A DNA stretch of 38,154 bases from Bacteroidota bacterium (GTDB lineage: Bacteria > Bacteroidota > Bacteroidia > Bacteroidales > F082): positions 1 to 38,154 of the forward strand of contig JAGXRB010000042.1 in the NCBI GenBank assembly GCA_018336075.1, written 5' to 3'. Made by a program: the position numbers and the translations under genes. Positions 17,013 to 25,125 of this stretch are shown here, in pieces (position 1 is the first letter of the stretch; the number at the start of each line of letters is the position of its first letter). The notes beneath the pieces were generated by a model. It saw only the letters and a list, made by a program, of their open reading frames with translations. It did no database searches and was not told the DNA's origin.

Positions 17013-17324
17013 TTATTTAACAATACCAAAAGCTCGAATCAGGTTATCGATCAAATCAGTGAAAAATACTACATAAATGCCCAAAAGAATTATGCTTCCG
17101 TAGATGATAAAGCTTAGCCTCTTGTATTTTTCACCAAATTCAACAGGGTTTTTTTGTCGCCATCTCGATGACATACGCATGCGTAACTCTTCCTGGTCTG
17201 TAAGTTTTGCTTCAACGCCTAAAGCTGCTTTACGTCTTTCCATCGCTTCCTTATCAGGATTAAAGTAGCGCGGCTTGTATTTATATTGGCGTGGTTTGAG
17301 TGCACGAAACATGATAAACTTCAT
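17013..17324 (-). CDS. Small conserved-type membrane protein upstream of mutL
   Basis: I do not recognise a function. The 103-residue protein has a basic, aromatic N-terminus (KPRQYKYKPRYFNP), a charged middle segment with RMRMSSRWRQK-like composition, and one hydrophobic helix near the C-terminus (about 70-95: LSFIIYGSIILLGIYVVFF). It is probably a single-pass inner-membrane protein with its basic N-terminus in the cytoplasm. It is the first gene of the mutL-rhomboid run, 20 bases before mutL. The Lys/Arg-rich part could bind nucleic acid or acidic lipids, but that is only composition. The start chosen is the first ATG; a second lies four codons later. Confidence 0.75.
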   Translation of the reverse strand: MKFIMFRALKPRQYKYKPRYFNPDKEAMERRKAALGVEAKLTDQEELRMRMSSRWRQKNPVEFGEKYKRLSFIIYGSIILLGIYVVFFTDLIDNLIRAFGIVK

Positions 17325-17340
17325 AATATCTGGCAGTTAA

Positions 17341-17355
17341 TGACAAATTTTGTCA
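17341..17355. repeat. Inverted repeat TGACAAA-T-TTTGTCA
   Basis: Two perfect 7-base arms around one central base lie 17 bases before the start of the small membrane-protein gene. They are downstream of the minus-strand -7 box at 17368-17375. It could be an operator at the beginning of the mutL transcript or a small leader hairpin. Confidence 0.5.
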
Positions 17356-17367
17356 AGTGTTACATTG

Positions 17368-17388
17368 CAAAAATACCGAATATTTTTG
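17368..17388. promoter_or_regulatory. Symmetric divergent promoter: two -7 boxes as an inverted repeat
   Basis: CAAAAATA, five bases, TATTTTTG. The right arm is a perfect TAnnTTTG box for the plus strand (groES-like genes) and the left arm is the same box for the minus strand (mutL run). The two boxes are exact reverse complements. No good -33 TTTG is visible for either direction. A further plus-strand box, TATTTTTG, lies at 17419-17426 and may be the main one for the groES-like gene. Confidence 0.45.
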
Positions 17389-17418
17389 TCGCTGACTGAA
17401 CGGCATAGCTGCTTTTTG

Positions 17419-17426
17419 TATTTTTG
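17419..17426 (+). promoter_or_regulatory. Candidate -7 box for the groES-like operon
   Basis: TATTTTTG matches TAnnTTTG exactly and lies 32 bases before the ATG at 17459, a normal leader length. No -33 TTTG is seen at 17 to 20 bases upstream. Confidence 0.35.
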
Positions 17427-17458
17427 AGGTTTGAACCTAAATTATAACGGACAAAGTC

Positions 17459-17842
17459 ATGACAAAAACAGTTGAATCTCTTGACAAACTAATTGTTGTT
17501 GGCGACAGAGTTTTGGTTAAACCCAAAGCAGCAGCCGGAAAAACAAGAAGTGGTCTTTTTCTGCCTCCAGGCTACAATGAGAAAGAAGAAATTCAAACTG
17601 GATATGTGGTAAAAGTTGGACCTGGATATCCTATTCCTGTTTTGCCTGATGAAGATGTTGAGCCATGGAAACAAAAATCAAGTGAAAAGTCACGCTATTT
17701 GCCACTTCAGGTAAAAGTAGGTGATCTGGCTATTTTTCTGCAAAAAGGTGCTATTGAGATTATGTTTCATAACGACCGCTATTATATCGTACCTCAAAAC
17801 TCAATACTGCTGCTCGAAAGAGAAGATTATTCAGTTGAATAA
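17459..17842 (+). CDS. GroES-like co-chaperonin paralogue
   Basis: The 127-residue protein follows the GroES fold order. It has VGDRVLVKP (14-22), a mobile-loop region with SGLFLPPG (31-38) where GroES has a hydrophobic Ile-Val-Leu contact, TGYVVKVGPG (47-56), then VKVGDLAIF (85-93) and YYIVPQNSILLL (108-119). GroES is usually about 95 residues. The extra length is mainly an insert between residues 57 and 84 (acidic, then Lys/Ser-rich), where the roof loop would be. No groEL gene is nearby, so this is probably a second, specialised paralogue and not the main co-chaperonin. It is four bases upstream of a Fe/B12-type ABC importer, suggesting cotranscription. Confidence 0.85.
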   Translation: MTKTVESLDKLIVVGDRVLVKPKAAAGKTRSGLFLPPGYNEKEEIQTGYVVKVGPGYPIPVLPDEDVEPWKQKSSEKSRYLPLQVKVGDLAIFLQKGAIEIMFHNDRYYIVPQNSILLLEREDYSVE

Positions 17843-17846
17843 TTAA

Positions 17847-19040
17847 GTGTCCAAAAATACGCAATCTATTAAATTTGAATTTATTAACAGCAAAGACATT
17901 AAAAAATTGAGTTACAAAAACAGCCTTTTTTCATTGCTTTTTCTGGGTATTTTTCTTTCTTACGCTTGTAATTCAAGCCATCATGAAAATGAAATTTCAG
18001 CAGAGGAAGAAATAAAATTGCCAGATTATGCAAACGGATTTTCTGTAATTTGTAAAGGAAACCTCAAACAGTTAAGAATTCACAGTCCATGGAATGAGGG
18101 TTCAAATCTAAATGTTTACTATTTATGGCCCGACTCCTTGCCAATTCCCGATAGCCTTCCAGTAGAGAGTACTATTTTAACACCTGTAAGAAATATTGTG
18201 GCACTTTCAGCTACACAATGGGGACCACTTCTAAAGCTTGGGATGGCTTCTACGATTAAAGGTGTTTCAGAATCACGTTTTATAAGAAACGAAACCATTA
18301 AAAATTTACTGGAAAGCGGAATGCTGATTGATGTAGCTTCTGATGGAGTTTATAAAATGGAGCAATTGGTCAAACTGGAGCCTGATCTTGTGCTGTATTC
18401 CCCTGATCCAATGGGTATTTCTTCTTCTTTGCAGCGTTCGGGAATTAAGCTTCTGGCCTGGCCCGATTATTTTGAAACCAATCCACTTGGCAGAGCAGAG
18501 TGGATAAAAGTACTCGGTTTACTTGTTCAAAAAGAGATTGAAGCAAACGTAATATTTGACTCTATCGCTATATCCTATAACCATTTAAAATCACTTACTA
18601 AAGCAGTAGCTGAAAAGCCGGAAATTTTTGCAGATAAAGCGTTTGCAGGTCAATGGTATGTTCCCGGAGGAAAAAGTTATATGGCTGAGATATTCAAAGA
18701 TGCCGGAGCAGATTATGTTTTTTCTGCCAACAATGAGCATGCTAGTTTTCCATTGGACATTGAAACAATTTTGGCGAAATCAAAAAATGCTGATTACTGG
18801 AGAATAGCACAAGCTGCTGATTTTGAATACAGTTATGAAGATTTAGCTCGTGAAAACGAACTTTATCGGGCATTTGAAGCATTTAAAAACAAGAGAATAA
18901 TATTTTGCAACACTGCCAAAACAGCCTATTTTGAACAAAGCCCAATGGAACCTCATCTACTATTGGCTGATTTCATCGCTATTTTGCATCCTGAGCTGCT
19001 GCCTGACCACATTCCTGTTTATCACACATTACTTCGATAA
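17847..19040 (+). CDS. Substrate-binding lipoprotein of a Fe-siderophore/haem/B12-type ABC importer
   Basis: This is a class III (BtuF/FepB-like) binding protein. Its core contains VALSATQWGPLLKLGM, then a QLVKLEPDLVLYSP segment, which is the usual lobe-1 end, and a long connecting helix before lobe 2. A signal sequence (about 25-40) ends in the lipobox LSYAC with Cys41, so the mature protein is lipidated. The first in-frame start is a GTG at 17847, which makes a long polar leader of 24 residues before the hydrophobic core. A TTG at 17907 would give a more normal signal peptide starting MSYKNSLF, so the start is uncertain. The gene is followed within four bases by the permease. The ligand could be ferric siderophore, haem or cobalamin; no TonB receptor is nearby to decide. 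Confidence 0.85.
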   Translation: MSKNTQSIKFEFINSKDIKKLSYKNSLFSLLFLGIFLSYACNSSHHENEISAEEEIKLPDYANGFSVICKGNLKQLRIHSPWNEGSNLNVYYLWPDSLPIPDSLPVESTILTPVRNIVALSATQWGPLLKLGMASTIKGVSESRFIRNETIKNLLESGMLIDVASDGVYKMEQLVKLEPDLVLYSPDPMGISSSLQRSGIKLLAWPDYFETNPLGRAEWIKVLGLLVQKEIEANVIFDSIAISYNHLKSLTKAVAEKPEIFADKAFAGQWYVPGGKSYMAEIFKDAGADYVFSANNEHASFPLDIETILAKSKNADYWRIAQAADFEYSYEDLARENELYRAFEAFKNKRIIFCNTAKTAYFEQSPMEPHLLLADFIAILHPELLPDHIPVYHTLLR

Positions 19041-19043
19041 AAT

Positions 19044-20102
19044 ATGGAAGTGCAAAAGAAATTCCGCAGAAGTTTTATCCTGATGTTTTCATCGGTTTTT
19101 TTGCTGTTTATTTTGTTTTTGCTAAATATATTGTGGGGTTCTGTTTCAATTTCTTTTGCCGAAGTGATTGGTGTAATGTCCGGTTCTTATGATGGAGTTT
19201 CAGCGGCAAATATCATAATTATCGAACAATTTCGTTTTCCTCAGGCTATCACGGCTACTTTTGCCGGAGCAGGCCTTGCAGTTGCAGGTTTACTCATGCA
19301 AACACTTTTCAGAAATCCGCTGGCAGATCCGTCTATCCTTGGTATAAGTGCAGGTGCAAGCCTTGGAGTTGCGCTACTTTTACTTTCAACGGGGATGGTT
19401 TCCGGACAGGCTTTAATCTCATTCGGCTGGCTCAGTCATATTGGAATTATTCTGGCATCTTTTGCAGGAGCCATGCTGGTACTGGCATTGATAACGATTT
19501 TGAGCAAACGGCTTATGAATATGGTAAGTCTTTTAATTGCCGGAATCATGATTGCTTACGTTGCCGGCGCTATTGTAGGCATCATCAAATATTTCAGTCA
19601 CAAGGAAGACCTTCATGCTTTTGTTATTTGGGGTTTAGGTAGTTTTTCCAATGTTGGATTGTCCCAAATTCCATTTTTTGTTATTGCTGTCAGCCTTGGA
19701 TTGGTTGCATCTGTTTTGTTGATGAAGCCGCTTAACCTCATGCTTCTTGGCGAGAAGTATGCGCGCAATCTTGGGCTTAACGTAAAGCATTATCAAACAA
19801 TTCTGCTTTTGGTTGCAGGTTTTCTTACTGCTGTTATAACAGCCTATGCCGGGCCAATTGCCTTTATTGGATTGGCTGTTCCGCATCTGGCCAGAAATCT
19901 GTTTCGAAGCAGCGATCACAAAATCCTGATTCCGTCAACAATAATAATAGGTGCAGCGCTTGCCCTTTTTTGCAACTTAATTGCGCGTCTTCCAGGATTT
20001 GAAGGTAGTCTGCCTGTTAATTCCATCACCTCCCTTATCGGAGCACCGGTAGTGGTATGGATAATTCTTAAACGTCAGCAACTTTATTCGCGGTCGGCAT
20101 GA
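19044..20102 (+). CDS. FecCD/BtuC-type ABC permease
   Basis: The protein has 352 residues and about ten helices. The FecCD family motifs are easy to see: FRFPQAITATFAGAGLAVAG and MQTLFRNPLADPSILGISAGASLG in the N-terminal half, and GPIAFIGLAVPHLARNLF with GSLPVNSITSLIGAPVV in the C-terminal half. The LAVPHLAR segment contains the cytoplasmic loop that contacts the ATPase. As a homodimer it would form the inner-membrane channel of the importer whose binding protein precedes it by three bases. The next gene, the ATPase, overlaps its stop by four bases (ATGA), so the two are coupled. Confidence 0.95.
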   Translation: MEVQKKFRRSFILMFSSVFLLFILFLLNILWGSVSISFAEVIGVMSGSYDGVSAANIIIIEQFRFPQAITATFAGAGLAVAGLLMQTLFRNPLADPSILGISAGASLGVALLLLSTGMVSGQALISFGWLSHIGIILASFAGAMLVLALITILSKRLMNMVSLLIAGIMIAYVAGAIVGIIKYFSHKEDLHAFVIWGLGSFSNVGLSQIPFFVIAVSLGLVASVLLMKPLNLMLLGEKYARNLGLNVKHYQTILLLVAGFLTAVITAYAGPIAFIGLAVPHLARNLFRSSDHKILIPSTIIIGAALALFCNLIARLPGFEGSLPVNSITSLIGAPVVVWIILKRQQLYSRSA

Positions 20103-21109
20103 GTGAATCAGCAAAAATACTGGAACTGAAGAATTTGCAAATTGGCTATAAAACAGGCAATAAGCAAGCCTCAGCGCTGCTTCCACCCATATCACTTTGT
20201 CTAAAGGCAGGTGAATTTGTAGCTATTGTCGGGCCGAATGGTGCTGGAAAATCAACACTGCTGCGTACTTTGACTGCTTTGCAGAATCCTCTCGACGGTG
20301 AAATATTTCTGATGGGAAATGAGCTTCAAAGCTATTCTGCAAGTGAAAGAGCGCTTTTGATCAGCATTGTTCTTACTGATCATCCTGATGACTTTTTTCT
20401 GAAGGCTGAAGATGTAGTTGCAACAGGGCGCTATCCATACATTGATTTTTGGGCCAGACTAAAAGCTCATGACAGAGAAATTATTGCCCAAAGCATGGAA
20501 TTGTGTGGAATCACGCACCTTATTGGTAGAACGCTTATCAGTCTGAGTGACGGAGAACGACAGAAAGTAATGATTGCCAAGGCACTCGCACAGGATACCC
20601 CAATTATCATACTTGACGAACCCGCAGCTTTTCTTGACTATCCCAGTAAAATAGAGTTAATGCAACTTTTGCGAAAACTTTCTGCAGAACAAGGCAAAGC
20701 AATACTTTTTTCATCACATGATCTGGATCTTGTTTTACGCACTGCCGACAGGCTTTGGATGATTTCACATAATCAGCCCCTCATCGATAATATTCCTGAG
20801 CAGTTGGTCATCAACGGAACCATAAACAAGTACTTCGACAGAAAGGAGCTTAAATATAACCCTTATCTGGCACAGTTTATGCCAACTTTGACAAACCGAA
20901 AAAGTTTTTTCATAAAATCGGATAATCTGGAATCGAAATGGGTGAGAAATGCCTTTCTGCGCAAAGGTTTTTTACCGGCAAGTGCTGATGATGCCGAAAT
21001 ATTGATCACATTTGCAGATGAACAATTTATTGTTGAGTACAGCAATAAGCTCCATATTTATAAAACTATAGAAACTTTGATAAATGAAATACACATCTTT
21101 AACAGCTAA
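20099..21109 (+). CDS. ATPase subunit of the Fe/B12-type ABC importer, with a C-terminal extension
   Basis: All ABC ATPase motifs are present: Walker A GPNGAGKST (45-53), signature SLSDGERQ (148-155), Walker B IIILDEP (169-175), D-loop FLDYP and the H-loop His207 in FSSHDLD. The signature has LSDGE where LSGGE is usual, a common variation. After the normal end at about residue 245 there are some 90 more residues. They include an Arg/Lys-containing helix, a DDAEILITF strand segment and a final helix, so this looks like a small folded domain and not a tail. It overlaps the permease by four bases and the amidohydrolase gene by 26, indicating one transcript. Function of the extension is unknown. 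Confidence 0.95.
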   Translation: MSESAKILELKNLQIGYKTGNKQASALLPPISLCLKAGEFVAIVGPNGAGKSTLLRTLTALQNPLDGEIFLMGNELQSYSASERALLISIVLTDHPDDFFLKAEDVVATGRYPYIDFWARLKAHDREIIAQSMELCGITHLIGRTLISLSDGERQKVMIAKALAQDTPIIILDEPAAFLDYPSKIELMQLLRKLSAEQGKAILFSSHDLDLVLRTADRLWMISHNQPLIDNIPEQLVINGTINKYFDRKELKYNPYLAQFMPTLTNRKSFFIKSDNLESKWVRNAFLRKGFLPASADDAEILITFADEQFIVEYSNKLHIYKTIETLINEIHIFNS

Positions 21110-22748
21110 AAGACTTGGATTTGCATTAATCCTGCTTATGACGCTTCAATCCTGCCAGACCATGAAACAAAACGTAGATTTAATCCTGATCAATGGAAAA
21201 GTTTATACCGTTAATGAAGCATTTGATGTTGCAGAAGCATTTGCCGTGAAAGACGGCAAATTTGTGGCAGTTGGTACTACAAAAGAAATACTGGCTACGT
21301 ATCAGTCAGAATTTATGCATGATGCAGATGGTCAAGCTGTTTATCCAGGATTAATTGACGGACATTGTCATTTTTATGGTTTTGGCGAAAACTTATACCG
21401 TTATGCCAATCTTGCTGGAACTAAGTCATTTGCAGAGGTGATAGAAAGGCTTGAAAAACATAGCTTAAGTCATCCATCGGAATGGCTTTTAGGTAGAGGC
21501 TGGGATCATAATAACTGGGAAATAAAAGAGTTTCCTGATAATGATCTGTTGGAGAAATATTTTTCTGAAAAGAAAATCCTTTTGATCCGTGTTGATGGTC
21601 ACGCTACTTTGGCGAGTAAAGCGGCACTAAAAGCTGCCGGAATTGATGCCAAAACCAAGGTTGCCGGAGGAGAGGTTTTACTCGATAAAAACGGTCAGCC
21701 GACAGGAGTGCTTATTGACAATGCCGATCTGGCAGTGAAAGCACTTGTTCCAAAACTTACTGAAGCTGAAAAAACAAGTGCTCTGCTCGAAGCGCAGGAG
21801 AAGTGCTTTGCTGTGGGGCTAAGCAGTGTGGTAGATGCGGGTTTGCCTTTTCAAACCATTGAACTGATAAGAAAATTACAGGAAGAAGGTCAGCTTAAAA
21901 TGAAAATTAATGCCATGATCGATCCTGATGATGCTACACTGGACTTCTATTTGCCGGGAGGAAAGCAGTTTAGTGAACGTTTGTCAATCACAGCAGTGAA
22001 AATGTATGCCGATGGCGCACTTGGTTCCCGAGGTGCAAAACTATTTGAGCCATACTCGGACGAGATCACTAAAACAGGTCTGATTTTGCATGAAAATGAT
22101 TTCTATACCAATGTTGCTCAAAGGGCTTACGATGCAGGATTTCAGGTGAACATGCATGCTATTGGAGATTCAGCTGTGCGATTTGTGTTAGAACTTTATG
22201 CAGATAAGTTGAAAGAAAAAAATGACAGACGTTGGCGTATTGAACATTCGCAAGTGGTTGCTCCTGATGATTTTGAAAAATTTGAAAAATTCAGCATTAT
22301 TCCATCCATTCAGAGTACACATGCCACTTCTGATATGCGCTGGGCCATTGACAGACTTGGCGAAGAAAGAATAAAAGGTGCTTATGCCCAACAAAAACTC
22401 CTTGCGCAAAATGGCTGGATTGTTAATGGAACAGATTTTCCAATCGAAGGAATCAATCCGATCAATACCTTTTATGCTGCCGTTTTCAGAAAGGATGAAA
22501 CAGGTTATCCGGAAGATGGATTTCAAATGGAAAACGCGCTAAGTCGCGAACAAGCGCTTCGATCGATGACAATATGGGCTGCAAAAGGGAATTTTGAAGA
22601 ACAACAAAAAGGAAGTATTGAATCTGGAAAGTTTGCTGATTTCGTAATCCTGAATCAGGACATTATGGAGACAGAAGAAAAAAGAATTTTGGAAACTAAA
22701 GTTCTGACTTTATACATTTCGGGTGAACGCGTTTACCGCGCGGAGTAA
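21084..22748 (+). CDS. Amidohydrolase 3 (YtcJ-like) lipoprotein
   Basis: An N-terminal lipoprotein signal (MKYTSLTAKRLGFALILL, lipobox LQSC with Cys24) precedes an amidohydrolase-superfamily protein of 554 residues. The small beta domain starts at VDLILINGKVYT. The metal-site motifs are DGHCHF (His94, His96), a Lys in VKMYADGALGSRGA, His in NMHAIGDS, His in RIEHSQVV and the Asp in NGTDFPIEG. The C-terminal GKFADFVIL closes the fold. Members of this branch hydrolyse C-N bonds of diverse compounds, and the substrate cannot be predicted. Lipidation places it at the periplasmic or outer face. Its first 26 bases overlap the ABC ATPase gene, so its product may process a compound linked to the importer, which is inference only. 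Confidence 0.9.
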   Translation: MKYTSLTAKRLGFALILLMTLQSCQTMKQNVDLILINGKVYTVNEAFDVAEAFAVKDGKFVAVGTTKEILATYQSEFMHDADGQAVYPGLIDGHCHFYGFGENLYRYANLAGTKSFAEVIERLEKHSLSHPSEWLLGRGWDHNNWEIKEFPDNDLLEKYFSEKKILLIRVDGHATLASKAALKAAGIDAKTKVAGGEVLLDKNGQPTGVLIDNADLAVKALVPKLTEAEKTSALLEAQEKCFAVGLSSVVDAGLPFQTIELIRKLQEEGQLKMKINAMIDPDDATLDFYLPGGKQFSERLSITAVKMYADGALGSRGAKLFEPYSDEITKTGLILHENDFYTNVAQRAYDAGFQVNMHAIGDSAVRFVLELYADKLKEKNDRRWRIEHSQVVAPDDFEKFEKFSIIPSIQSTHATSDMRWAIDRLGEERIKGAYAQQKLLAQNGWIVNGTDFPIEGINPINTFYAAVFRKDETGYPEDGFQMENALSREQALRSMTIWAAKGNFEEQQKGSIESGKFADFVILNQDIMETEEKRILETKVLTLYISGERVYRAE

Positions 22749-22841
22749 ACCTTTTTTAAAGCAATGGGCTTCTTTTGATAAATTTTCTGAAATAATGAGT
22801 ATTATACTCAAAAAGGATTTCTGCATTTAAACAAAAGGTCT

Positions 22842-22849
22842 TAATTTTG
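22842..22849 (+). promoter_or_regulatory. Candidate promoter of sucD
   Basis: TAATTTTG matches TAnnTTTG exactly, 33 bases before the ATG at 22883. A TCTG, a near match to the -33 TTTG, lies about 18 bases upstream at 22820-22823. The motif also argues against a TTG start at 22847, which lies inside it. Confidence 0.45.
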
Positions 22850-22882
22850 GCCAATCGAAAACATAAACCTAATTTAAAAAAA

Positions 22883-23752
22883 ATGAGTGTTCTGGTAAAT
22901 AAAAACTCGAAAGTTATTGTTCAGGGATTTACAGGCAGTGAAGGTACTTTTCATGCCGGACAAATGATTGAATATGGAACCAATGTCGTTGGTGGTGTGA
23001 CACCGGGCAAAGGTGGTCAGTACCACCTTGGAAAGCCTGTTTTCAATACAGTTGCAGACGCCGTTGCAAAGGCAGGCGCTGATGTAAGTGTGATTTTTGT
23101 GCCACCGGCATTTGCTACTGATGCTATTATGGAGGCTGCTGAAGCCGGTATAAAAGTAATCGTTTGTATCACTGAAGGCATTCCTACAGCCGATATGGTG
23201 AAAGCAAAAGAGTTTTTAAAAGGCCGCGATTGTCGCCTTATTGGCCCAAACTGTCCTGGTGTGATCACTCCAGGAGAGGCAAAAGTTGGCATTATGCCAG
23301 GTTTTATTCATTCAAAGGGCAGGGTAGGGATTGTTTCGCGCTCCGGAACTCTAACGTATGAAGCAGTCGATCAGTTGACAAAAGTTGGATTGGGACAAAC
23401 CACAGCAATCGGCATTGGCGGTGATCCAGTTATTGGAACCACAACAAAAGAGGCTGTTGAATTACTCATGAATGACCCTGAAACAGAGGGAATTGTTATG
23501 ATTGGTGAAATTGGTGGAAGCATGGAAGCCGAAGCTGCTTACTGGGTAAAAGAACACGGAAACAAACCTGTTGTCGGCTTCATTGCTGGTGCAACAGCGC
23601 CAAAAGGAAGAACGATGGGTCATGCAGGTGCCATTATTGGTGGAGTTTCAGATACAGCAGAGGCTAAAAAGGAAATCCTTACTGAATGTGGAATTCATGT
23701 CGTTGATTCTCCTGCAGATATTGGAACTAAAATGTTGGAATTACTTTCTTAG
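22883..23752 (+). CDS. sucD: Succinyl-CoA synthetase (ligase) alpha subunit
   Basis: From this ATG the protein has 289 residues, exactly the size of the E. coli subunit. It shows the CoA-binding start [14 protein letters not shown] (11-24), GGVTPGKGG (37-45), the SRSGTLTYE segment (152-160), [10 protein letters not shown] (177-186) and the active-site phosphohistidine His247 in GHAGAIIGG. The enzyme interconverts succinyl-CoA and succinate with nucleotide phosphorylation in the TCA cycle. An upstream in-frame TTG at 22847 would add 12 polar residues but lies within the -7 box, so I reject it. The beta-subunit gene sucC is not adjacent, so the two subunits are encoded apart. A strong terminator follows. 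Confidence 0.97.
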   Translation: MSVLVNKNSKVIVQGFTGSEGTFHAGQMIEYGTNVVGGVTPGKGGQYHLGKPVFNTVADAVAKAGADVSVIFVPPAFATDAIMEAAEAGIKVIVCITEGIPTADMVKAKEFLKGRDCRLIGPNCPGVITPGEAKVGIMPGFIHSKGRVGIVSRSGTLTYEAVDQLTKVGLGQTTAIGIGGDPVIGTTTKEAVELLMNDPETEGIVMIGEIGGSMEAEAAYWVKEHGNKPVVGFIAGATAPKGRTMGHAGAIIGGVSDTAEAKKEILTECGIHVVDSPADIGTKMLELLS

Positions 23753-23768
23753 AAACCTATATTTCATT

Positions 23769-23806
23769 AAAAAAGCCAGCTTATCGATTGATCAGCTGGC
23801 TTTTTT
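23769..23806. terminator. Bidirectional terminator between sucD and the GNAT-like gene
   Basis: A perfect 13-base stem (AAAAAAGCCAGCT paired with AGCTGGCTTTTTT) encloses a 12-base loop. It lies 16 bases after the sucD stop and 17 before the stop of the convergent gene. The flanking A and T runs let it serve both directions. Confidence 0.92.
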
Positions 23807-23823
23807 GTGAAATCATTTCCATT

Positions 23824-25017
23824 TTACGACTTTTCTTCTTTTTCCTGTCTTTGCGCACGTTTAAACGGCTTTGTTCTGTCAAAAAGAAAGCGATAGGTAA
23901 CATGTGTTTTAAAAACTTCACCTCCGATACCCTCTACAATTTTGATCATAGGAGGATTGAAATCTCCTATCCAGTTCATCTGAAGTTCTTTGTAAGGGAA
24001 ACCTTTTCGCATGGCTATTTCTCTGAAATATAAAATAATAGCTCCATCCACACCTTTTCCCTGATGCTCGGGAACTATTCCGAAAATTCGGCCGATAATT
24101 CTGTTACATTTTTTCTGAACCTTTAATCTGAACAAAAATTTCAGTTTATTAAGCCAGTTGAGCCTGCCATTAAAATCATAAATTATTTGATTCAAGTCCT
24201 GGACAGCGATAAAGAAGGCGATTGGTTCACCTTTATAATAACCAAAATTAACAAGACGCCTGTCCAGTATCGGTTTCATCTGATTCAAAAGGGCAATTGC
24301 GTGTGCCTGTGTAATCATTTTCACACCTGGAATTACACCCCATGCCTTATTATAGATGGTCATGAAATCATTGGCATACTTGTCCCTATCTTTCCAATTT
24401 ACATTCTCAAAAGTGTAGAAGGGATTTTGTGCAATCCTTGCAGCTTTTTCATACACTTTATCGCGTAAGGTACCACCATGAACCATTCGGCGAAAAGTAT
24501 ACTGATTGAAGTAGTTTTGAAAACCATAGGCTTCAAACAGATCTTTATAATACGGAAAATTGTATGGCATATTGAAAACGGGTTCTGAAAAGCCATCGAC
24601 CAGCACTCCCCAAAAGTTGTCGCGATCACCAAAATTGACAGAGCCGTCCATGGCTTCCATTCCACGCTCCTCAAGCCAGTTTTTAGAAGCTTCAAAAAGT
24701 ATATTAGCTGCTTCCTGATCGTTAATGCAATCAAAAAACCCACAACCTCCTGTTGGTTGATCATTGTTTGAAGCTGTGTGAGGGTCAATGAAGGCGGCTA
24801 TTCTTCCAACAATTTTGTTTTCACCGTCACGCAAAAGCCATCTTATGGCATCACCCTTTCGCAGTTTTTTATTACTTTCTTTATCAAAAAGCTTTTCCAC
24901 ATCCTGATCTAATGGACGAACATATATAGGATCGTTTTTATATAGTTTTGATGGAAAACTCAGCCACTCTGATTTTGAAAAAGGACTTAAAACCTCTTCA
25001 ATAGTATAGTTCTGCAT
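23824..25017 (-). CDS. GNAT-superfamily-like protein (YghO-like)
   Basis: The 397-residue protein reads as a GNAT acyltransferase-like fold. A first part contains VGRIAAFIDPH and a GFFDCINDQEAANILFEASKNWLEERG segment, and a second part contains IFGIVPEHQGKGVDGAIILYF, whose QGKGVDGAI resembles the acetyl-CoA pyrophosphate loop (Q/RxxGxG/A). Proteins of this type are widespread and poorly characterised; a substrate cannot be named. The start is set at the ATG at 25015-25017 because the promoter at 25042-25071 lies between it and the upstream in-frame GTG at 25053, whose leader would not be transcribed. It converges on sucD with a shared terminator. Confidence 0.7.
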   Translation of the reverse strand: MQNYTIEEVLSPFSKSEWLSFPSKLYKNDPIYVRPLDQDVEKLFDKESNKKLRKGDAIRWLLRDGENKIVGRIAAFIDPHTASNNDQPTGGCGFFDCINDQEAANILFEASKNWLEERGMEAMDGSVNFGDRDNFWGVLVDGFSEPVFNMPYNFPYYKDLFEAYGFQNYFNQYTFRRMVHGGTLRDKVYEKAARIAQNPFYTFENVNWKDRDKYANDFMTIYNKAWGVIPGVKMITQAHAIALLNQMKPILDRRLVNFGYYKGEPIAFFIAVQDLNQIIYDFNGRLNWLNKLKFLFRLKVQKKCNRIIGRIFGIVPEHQGKGVDGAIILYFREIAMRKGFPYKELQMNWIGDFNPPMIKIVEGIGGEVFKTHVTYRFLFDRTKPFKRAQRQEKEEKS

Positions 25018-25041
25018 AATGAAACAATTATTTTCTGTGGG

Positions 25042-25071
25042 CAAATATAGCACAGATGATAAGAATACAAA
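25042..25071 (-). promoter_or_regulatory. Bacteroidota-type promoter of the GNAT-like gene
   Basis: On the minus strand TTTG (25071-25068), 18 bases, then TATATTTG (25049-25042). Both elements and the spacing fit the -33/-7 promoter of this phylum. It would start transcription roughly 15-20 bases before the ATG at 25017. This is the best-formed promoter in the window. Confidence 0.65.
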
Positions 25072-25125
25072 AAATGTTTTGAATTTATCTAAATCAAACG
25101 GCCTGGCTTTATCCTTGGCAAAGGA

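Noticed and set aside
22188-22526. Minus-strand open frame of 112 codons inside the amidohydrolase gene
   Set aside because: It overlaps the conserved HAIGDS to NGTDFP region of the amidohydrolase and shows no protein-like pattern.
22847-22882. TTG start 12 codons upstream for sucD
   Set aside because: The TTG is the end of the TAATTTTG box, and the ATG at 22883 gives the exact standard length of the subunit.
25018-25053. GTG start 12 codons upstream for the GNAT-like gene
   Set aside because: It lies within a well-formed promoter, so those codons would not be transcribed from it; the ATG at 25017 fits a normal leader.
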